Shown piece after piece: positions 13,893 through 18,614 of a stretch of DNA of 18,614 bases (position 1 is the stretch's first letter; each line of letters begins with the position of its first letter). A program made the position numbers and the translations under genes. Under the pieces are notes generated by a model that was not told the DNA's origin, made no database searches, and was given only the letters and a program-made list of their open reading frames with translations. This DNA is from Sulfurimonas sp. (lineage in GTDB: Bacteria > Campylobacterota > Campylobacteria > Campylobacterales > Sulfurimonadaceae). The stretch covers positions 1 through 18,614 of the forward strand of contig JAFLJV010000107.1 of assembly GCA_022712845.1 (NCBI GenBank), written 5' to 3'.

Positions 13893-14690
13893 ATGTCATC
13901 AAAAATAGCACTATTTGTAGAATCAAAAAAGTTTCAAAACTTTATCATATGGCTTATAGTTATAAACGGAGTTATTTTAGGTATAGCTACATCTAAAAAT
14001 ATTATGAGTAGCGACTATGGCTACTATCTAACTCTATTTGATAATATAATCATTGGTATATTTACTATTGAGATTATACTTCGTATCTATGTTCACAGAC
14101 TCTCTTTCTTTAAAGATCCTTGGAGTCTTTTTGACTTCTTTGTTGTAGTTATCTCACTTGTTCCTACAAATGATGGTTTATCAATACTTAGAGCTTTAAG
14201 AGTACTCCGTTTATTTAGACTTTTAACCATAATACCTCAGATGCGTATAATTATTGCTGCACTTGTTAAAGTAATACCTGGTATAGGTTCTATCTCTATG
14301 GTTGTACTACTGTTTTTCTATGTGTTTTCTATCATGGCTACACACCTTTTTGCTGAAGAATTTCCTATTTGGTTTGGAGACTTAGGAAAGTCAATGTATA
14401 CACTTTTTCAAGTTATGACACTTGAAAGCTGGTCTATGGGAATTGCACGTCCAGTTATGGATGTATTTCCTTACGCTTGGATATTTTTTATTATATTTAT
14501 TCTCTTAGTAACATTTATCATGATAAATTTATTTATAGGTATCATAGTAGATGCAATATTTACCATAAAAGAGGAAGATAAAAAGAACAATCCTGATTTA
14601 GAGGAGCAAAAAGAGATAACTATAGAATCACTTCAAGCAGAAGTTAGTGAGTTAAAAGTGATGTTGCAAAGTATTGATAAAAGAATTTAA
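13893..14690 (+). CDS. Voltage-gated sodium channel (NavAb/NaChBac family)
   Basis: 265 residues forming one six-helix subunit of a homotetrameric channel. S4 carries gating arginines 100, 103, 106 and 109 ([10 protein letters not shown]). The pore loop has the filter TLESWSM at 176-182, identical to that of Arcobacter NavAb and numbered within one residue of it. [13 protein letters not shown] and [14 protein letters not shown] in S2-S3 also match NavAb as I recall it. After S6 ([12 protein letters not shown]) comes a charged neck and a C-terminal coiled coil (about 235-262, [15 protein letters not shown]) that holds the tetramer together. Known role: voltage-opened sodium entry; the physiological use is unsettled. 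Confidence 0.96.
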   Translation: MSSKIALFVESKKFQNFIIWLIVINGVILGIATSKNIMSSDYGYYLTLFDNIIIGIFTIEIILRIYVHRLSFFKDPWSLFDFFVVVISLVPTNDGLSILRALRVLRLFRLLTIIPQMRIIIAALVKVIPGIGSISMVVLLFFYVFSIMATHLFAEEFPIWFGDLGKSMYTLFQVMTLESWSMGIARPVMDVFPYAWIFFIIFILLVTFIMINLFIGIIVDAIFTIKEEDKKNNPDLEEQKEITIESLQAEVSELKVMLQSIDKRI

Positions 14691-14700
14691 CGCCCAGTAT

Positions 14701-14751
14701 TATAGTAGTATGGTACTGCCATAATGGTTTAATAATTTAGTAACTACTATA
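14701..14751. terminator. Inverted repeat between the convergent channel and hydrolase genes
   Basis: TATAGTAGT (14701-14709) is a perfect inverted repeat of ACTACTATA (14743-14751), followed on the plus strand by TTTT. The loop holds a second small hairpin, ATGG/CCAT at 14710-14722. It fits a terminator for the channel gene, but the long loop and short T-run make it weak. It overlaps the hydrolase stop codon. Confidence 0.35.
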
Positions 14752-15526
14752 TTTTGCTAGTATCTTTAAAATACTCTTTTAGTAAAGTATAATACAGCTT
14801 ACTACTTGAAATAGAATTATGATTTTTATTTTTAATGATTTGTATAGTTATTTGTGAGGATGGAAACTTGTTGGATAGATTTTCAGTGTGTTCTTTTTTT
14901 ATAACTTGATCATTTTGTGCCATTAAAATTAAGGTTTGAGCTTTTATTTGATGAACTCTATCAATTGACTTGTACTTATCTCTTAATAGTAAAGACATAG
15001 GGTAAACAGGAAGTCTCTCTTGAGCAACACTCTCAATACTATCAAAAGGGGTTATAAGAGCTAGTTTATCTATATCTCTTTTTGCAGCGAGATAAGTTGC
15101 AACACCTGTGCCTAAACTACGACCAATTATTGAAATATTAGGGTATTTATTTTTTATTAAGTCATATATGTAAAGTGCATCAGAACAAAGACCTTTTTCA
15201 GTTGGTTTACCTGTGCTTTTTCCATATCCTCTATATTTTACAAGGTATACAGTGTAGTTTTTAAATATTTCAGTAAAGTTATTCACATTATAATCTACAT
15301 TTTCAGCATTACCACCAAAATAAATTATTGCTTTACTTTGTCCAATATTTAATACTGTAGTACTTATAGATTCATTCTCATTTTTGAAGACTACTTCTTT
15401 ATAGATACTTTTGATATTTTGAGTTGGAAAATAAAGAAAATTATCTTGTTTGATATATAAAAACATACCTATAATGAAATAGACACCAATAAGTATAGAT
15501 AAAAAGGATTTTATGATTTTATGCAT
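14747..15526 (-). CDS. Membrane-anchored alpha/beta hydrolase (ABHD12/13-like)
   Basis: 259 residues. One N-terminal helix (about 5-24) anchors the protein and the rest is an alpha/beta hydrolase. The nucleophile elbow is GRSLGTG, the acid residue probably in AQNDQVI and the base in NKNHNSIS, near the C-terminus. YRGYGKSTGKPTE and FPTQN after the anchor are usual for the ABHD13/YqjL-type group, whose members act on lipids, esters or acylated proteins. It starts 19 bases after the HEPN-like gene and probably shares its transcript. Substrate and side of the membrane are not determined by the sequence. Confidence 0.88.
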   Translation of the reverse strand: MHKIIKSFLSILIGVYFIIGMFLYIKQDNFLYFPTQNIKSIYKEVVFKNENESISTTVLNIGQSKAIIYFGGNAENVDYNVNNFTEIFKNYTVYLVKYRGYGKSTGKPTEKGLCSDALYIYDLIKNKYPNISIIGRSLGTGVATYLAAKRDIDKLALITPFDSIESVAQERLPVYPMSLLLRDKYKSIDRVHQIKAQTLILMAQNDQVIKKEHTENLSNKFPSSQITIQIIKNKNHNSISSSKLYYTLLKEYFKDTSKI

Positions 15527-15545
15527 ATAAATTTCTTATGTCTTG

Positions 15546-16088
15546 TTATACATTTATTTTGTTATTGTTTTCACTTTGCCACCTCAAATATAAACCTTTA
15601 ATAAAACTGTGGTATTCCATAATATCTTCTTCACTTAGAGGAGTTGGACGATATTGTTCAGGAGGAGCATGAGAAATAGCGTTTCTTAAGTTAGCCCATA
15701 AAGTTAATTCATCAATCTCATCTTGATTTATACTGTAACCATTACTTTTAAGAGCTTCAAGTTTTGACCTTAAGCCAAATAATTTTTTTGAACTTTTTAT
15801 ATCTATAAGTTGATGTGTGATTACTGCTTCCATAAGACCTTGAAGCCTCCACAATGCAAATTGCCAAAGATATTGGTTGTCTGTATAGTTATAGTAAGAA
15901 ACATCATCAAGAATGTCATCAGCTACATCAGGTTTTTCTTTTCGTATTTTGGTAGCTTTTTTTTCATATTGTTCTATTCTAGCTTGAATCATTTCCTTGA
16001 CCAAACCTATAGTATGGTCAAAATCTGATTCATTGATTCCATAAACCCAATAATCTTTTTCTGTAAGACCCTTTAGTTGCTCTCTCAC
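15546..16088 (-). CDS. HEPN-like protein with RxxxxH motif (unknown function)
   Basis: 180 residues, helical and soluble. LWANLRNAISHAPPEQYRP contains R135-N-A-I-S-H140, the RxxxxH signature with a polar residue after Arg that defines HEPN ribonuclease-type domains. Upstream helices around WQFALWRLQGLMEAVITHQLI fit the rest of a four-helix HEPN bundle. HEPN proteins act as RNases in toxin-antitoxin, abortive-infection and RNA-processing systems, but many have other roles. No nucleotidyltransferase antitoxin partner sits beside it. The GTG start (complement of 16086-16088) is preceded by a good AAGGA site, and it is cotranscribed with the hydrolase downstream. The assignment rests mainly on one motif. 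Confidence 0.72.
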   Translation of the reverse strand: MREQLKGLTEKDYWVYGINESDFDHTIGLVKEMIQARIEQYEKKATKIRKEKPDVADDILDDVSYYNYTDNQYLWQFALWRLQGLMEAVITHQLIDIKSSKKLFGLRSKLEALKSNGYSINQDEIDELTLWANLRNAISHAPPEQYRPTPLSEEDIMEYHSFIKGLYLRWQSENNNKINV

Positions 16089-16125
16089 TTATGTTCCTTA
16101 GATGTATAACTATTTATTCATATCT

Positions 16126-16131
16126 ATTATA
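16126..16131 (-). promoter_or_regulatory. -10 element of the HEPN-hydrolase unit
   Basis: TATAAT on the minus strand, 37 bases before the GTG start, with AAGGA (complement of 16094-16098) between. No -35 is recognisable. Confidence 0.5.
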
Positions 16132-16367
16132 GTGAAGTAAGGCTTAATAAAAACAAATAAAGAAACATATAAAATGTTCCCTTAAAAAGGTGAATATAAT
16201 CAATTTTTTGATGATTTATATATCTTTAATCTTTTGTTCTTTTAACATAAAAATAGCCATTATTTAGAAAAAAGTGTTCCTTAAAAGGTAGAAATTAATT
16301 ATGGAAATTAAAAAGAAATTTTTGAATTGAAGTGAAGATTGAAGCTATTTTGTAAGATATGATTCTT
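16132..16367. other. Gene-free AT-rich spacer with repeated AAGG(G)AACA elements
   Basis: Between the HEPN promoter and the end of recO I see no gene with a credible start. The spacer has two copies of TGTTCC(C)TTAAAA(A)GGT, at 16175-16191 and 16275-16289, spaced exactly 100 bases apart. A third partial copy, TGTTCCTTA at 16092-16100, is the ribosome-binding site of the HEPN gene. Confidence 0.4.
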
Positions 16368-16985
16368 TTATAAACCATCAAGCAAAACATACCAAAGCTT
16401 ATCTACTTCTTTATCATTTAAGAAGAGGGTGGATTTATTTTTAAAGAGTTCATGAAAAGCTTCTTTCTTGATACTAAAAGTGTGAGTACACTCTTTATGT
16501 GTTGGTAAATAAGCACGAATGAGTGATACATCTTCTTCTATTGGTTGTGAGCATAAAAAACATTCTAATTCAGCATGAAGTCTTCCTTCATGCTCTAAAA
16601 GTTTTACATAAGACTCTATAGCAACTCTTTTTGGATTTTGTTTATCCCAGTTTTGTGAAGCATTTTCTAGTAAATCAAAATAAAATTCATCTAACTCTTC
16701 GGCATCTTTTAAGTGTTTGTAAAATAGTGCTAAAAAATCTTGCCATACTCTTAATTGTTTATTGTTATTTATCCACTTAAAGCCTATATGTATAACATCT
16801 TTTAGTCTTGAGATAGTTGATTTAACAGACTCTTCTTTTTCAAAATCTATTTTAAAACCTAGATTTATCACCCCATGTCTTGCCCCATAGAACCTATAAA
16901 GAGTGTCTAAGCTATTTTTTGATAAAATTGTCACAATTAGATCTTCATCTTTTACTTTATTAAGATTTAGAATAAAACCTTGCAT
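16368..16985 (-). CDS. recO: DNA repair protein RecO (epsilon-type, short)
   Basis: 205 residues, a length typical of the reduced RecO of Helicobacter and Campylobacter. The N-terminal OB fold begins MQGFILNLNKVKDEDLIVTIL and contains LYRFYGARHGV, and the helical C-terminal half includes a CFLC zinc-like pair near residue 145. RecO helps load RecA on SSB-coated single-stranded DNA in RecFOR-type recombination. The start ATG (complement of 16983-16985) is followed by the family's usual opening, and a GAGGA site lies somewhat far upstream. It is divergent from glutamate synthase. Confidence 0.85.
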   Translation of the reverse strand: MQGFILNLNKVKDEDLIVTILSKNSLDTLYRFYGARHGVINLGFKIDFEKEESVKSTISRLKDVIHIGFKWINNNKQLRVWQDFLALFYKHLKDAEELDEFYFDLLENASQNWDKQNPKRVAIESYVKLLEHEGRLHAELECFLCSQPIEEDVSLIRAYLPTHKECTHTFSIKKEAFHELFKNKSTLFLNDKEVDKLWYVLLDGL

Positions 16986-17151
16986 ATATGCTTCATATCC
17001 TCACACACTTTAAATTTATATAAAAAATACTACCAATATTATGCTTTTTTAAACCTTTAAACAGTAAAATACATGACTTTTCTCTAAATAGACTAAGTTT
17101 CTTTAAAAAGAGATTAAATTTAAAAAGAATTTATAAATTTTAGGAGTTTTT

Positions 17152-18614
17152 ATGGTTGAATATCATGACTTATTAAGATCATTTAAAGATAACTGTGGTT
17201 TTGGGCTTATTGCCAATATTAAAAACAAAGCTTCTCATAAAGTACTAAATGATGCGATAACTGCGTTGGAAAGGATGATGCACCGTGGTGCAGTAGCTGC
17301 TGATGGTAAAACTGGTGATGGTAGTGGTTTGTTATTATCTTTACCAAAAGCATTTCTTAGACAAAAAGCATCTGAACATGGTGTTGAACTACCAAAACAA
17401 TTTGCAGTTGCATCAGTTTTTACAAAAGATATAAATCAACTTAAAATTATAGATGAAATATGTGCAACAAATGACTTAAAAGTTGTTCTTCATCGTGATG
17501 TGCCAATAAATACAAATGTACTTGGTGAGCAAGCTCTTAAGACACTACCAAACATAGTCCAACTATATATTATCCCAAATTCCATTATGGCTACAAATAG
17601 ATTTGATGCACTTTTATACCTTTCTCGAAAAGAAGCAGAGCATAAATTATTAAAAGATAGGGATTTTTATATTTCGTCGATGAGTTCATCAATTCTTTCA
17701 TATAAGGGCCTCGTTATGCCTACTTATATTAAAGAATTTTATAAAGATTTCCAAGATGAAAATTTTAAGATATCTTTTTCACTTTTTCATCAAAGGTTTT
17801 CTACAAATACTCTTCCAGAGTGGAAACTTGCACAGCCTTTTCGTGCAGTAGCTCATAATGGAGAGATTAATTCTGTTGAAGCTAATCGAATGAATGTTGA
17901 GATAAAATCAGAATCTATCATCAGTGAGGTTTTTACATCTGATGAGATAAATAGAATATTACCAATTTTACAATTAAACTCATCAGATAGTGCTAGTGCG
18001 GATAACTTTTTTGAATTTCTGATTGTTAATGGTATGGACTTCTTTAAAGCAGTTCGTGCAGTAATTCCTTCAGCTTGGCAAAATGCTCCACATATGGATC
18101 CAGAACTTCGTGCATTTTATGAGTATCATTCAACTGTATTTGAAGCATGGGATGGTCCAGCAGCATTCTCTGTAACAGATGGTCGTTATATTGGTTGTGT
18201 GCTTGATAGAAATGGTCTTCGTCCATCAAAATATATAGTAACACATGATGATATTCTTCTAATAGCTAGCGAATATGGTGTGGTTGATATTGCAGAGAAA
18301 GATATAAAAGAGAGAGGTCGTCTTCAATCAGGAGAGATGTTAGGACTTGACCTTAAATTTGGAAAATTATTAAAAAGTAATGAAATTGACAACTATTTAA
18401 AAAGCTCAAATACATATATGAAGTGGTTAAATGAGCATATGATTTATCTACAAGAGCATGTTGAAGAGCAGTATCAAACTCAATGTGAACTTGCTAGTCA
18501 AGATATTATACAAAGACAGAGATACTTTAATATAACTCAAGAAGTTGTTGAGCAGGTTATTGAGCCTATGATGAAAGATTCTAAAGAGGCTGTTGGTTCT
18601 ATGGGAGATGATAC
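17152..18614 (+). CDS. gltB: Glutamate synthase large subunit, N-terminal part (runs off the window)
   Basis: 487 complete codons are present, about a third of the protein. The first 14 residues look like the propeptide; Cys15 in NCGFGLIA would be the N-terminal nucleophile of the class II glutamine amidotransferase domain after processing. HQRFSTNTLPEW (Arg215) and AHNGEIN (234-240) are the glutamine-binding and oxyanion segments. The domain continues through DRNGLRPSKY toward the central domain. Known role: makes glutamate from glutamine and 2-oxoglutarate with electrons from the small subunit, in nitrogen assimilation. GGAG at 17143-17146 precedes ATG 17152. The frame is open to the window edge. 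Confidence 0.96.
   Translation, partial: MVEYHDLLRSFKDNCGFGLIANIKNKASHKVLNDAITALERMMHRGAVAADGKTGDGSGLLLSLPKAFLRQKASEHGVELPKQFAVASVFTKDINQLKIIDEICATNDLKVVLHRDVPINTNVLGEQALKTLPNIVQLYIIPNSIMATNRFDALLYLSRKEAEHKLLKDRDFYISSMSSSILSYKGLVMPTYIKEFYKDFQDENFKISFSLFHQRFSTNTLPEWKLAQPFRAVAHNGEINSVEANRMNVEIKSESIISEVFTSDEINRILPILQLNSSDSASADNFFEFLIVNGMDFFKAVRAVIPSAWQNAPHMDPELRAFYEYHSTVFEAWDGPAAFSVTDGRYIGCVLDRNGLRPSKYIVTHDDILLIASEYGVVDIAEKDIKERGRLQSGEMLGLDLKFGKLLKSNEIDNYLKSSNTYMKWLNEHMIYLQEHVEEQYQTQCELASQDIIQRQRYFNITQEVVEQVIEPMMKDSKEAVGSMGDD

Noticed and set aside
16127..16168. 13-codon hydrophobic ORF (minus strand) upstream of the HEPN gene, considered as a type I toxin
   Set aside because: It overlaps the HEPN gene's TATAAT element and has only a poorly spaced AAGGG; no antisense RNA promoter stands out.
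18044..18244. 66-codon minus-strand frame near the right edge
   Set aside because: Lies within the conserved amidotransferase region of glutamate synthase; a shadow.

Overview
The window is AT-rich and densely packed. It most resembles a free-living Campylobacterota (Epsilonproteobacteria) genome of the Sulfurimonas/Arcobacter kind. The evidence is a voltage-gated sodium channel whose selectivity filter and S4 layout match Arcobacter NavAb, a short epsilon-type RecO, the carboxy(nor)spermidine polyamine route, a RibB fused to a dead GTP cyclohydrolase II domain, and promoters with a clear -10 but usually no -35. No database was searched, so the genus is inference.

Layout. 1-1886 (+): the end of a TRAP transporter operon (tail of the binding protein, DctQ, DctM). 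1942-3738 (+): a HIT-family nucleotide hydrolase and an exported M23 peptidase. 3749-4118 (-): an initiator tRNA-fMet/tRNA-Gln operon with a textbook promoter, followed by a candidate 33-residue membrane peptide. 4212-6216 (+): ribBX-like gene and apbE (FMN transferase). 6160-8986 (-): a porin with Fur-box-like sites in its promoter, then a tightly overlapping trio of an exported FMN-binding-domain protein and two paralogous four-helix membrane proteins. 9182-13759 (+): a DUF695/RraB-like protein, carboxynorspermidine dehydrogenase, an HDOD protein, carboxynorspermidine decarboxylase, a 35-codon ORF and a methyltransferase. 13893-14690 (+): sodium channel. 14747-16985 (-): alpha/beta hydrolase, a HEPN-motif protein and RecO. 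17152-end (+): glutamate synthase large subunit, cut by the window edge.

The best candidate for an undescribed system is 4212-8986. A flavin-precursor enzyme and an exported FMN transferase run tail-to-tail into an exported FMN-acceptor protein that is translationally coupled to two related membrane proteins sharing an LGNEE motif and helix-embedded histidines. A porin with Fur-like operators lies just upstream. This reads as a small envelope flavin electron-transfer module, possibly iron-responsive. Enzyme identities rest on motifs; the membrane proteins' redox role and the iron link are inference.

Second-tier items: a translatable 35-codon ORF with a strong ribosome-binding site and a hairpin between the polyamine and methyltransferase genes, an RraB-like domain in a lineage generally lacking RNase E, and a HEPN (RxxxxH) protein paired with a membrane-anchored hydrolase. 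I saw no insertion sequences, CRISPR arrays, phage genes or rRNA.
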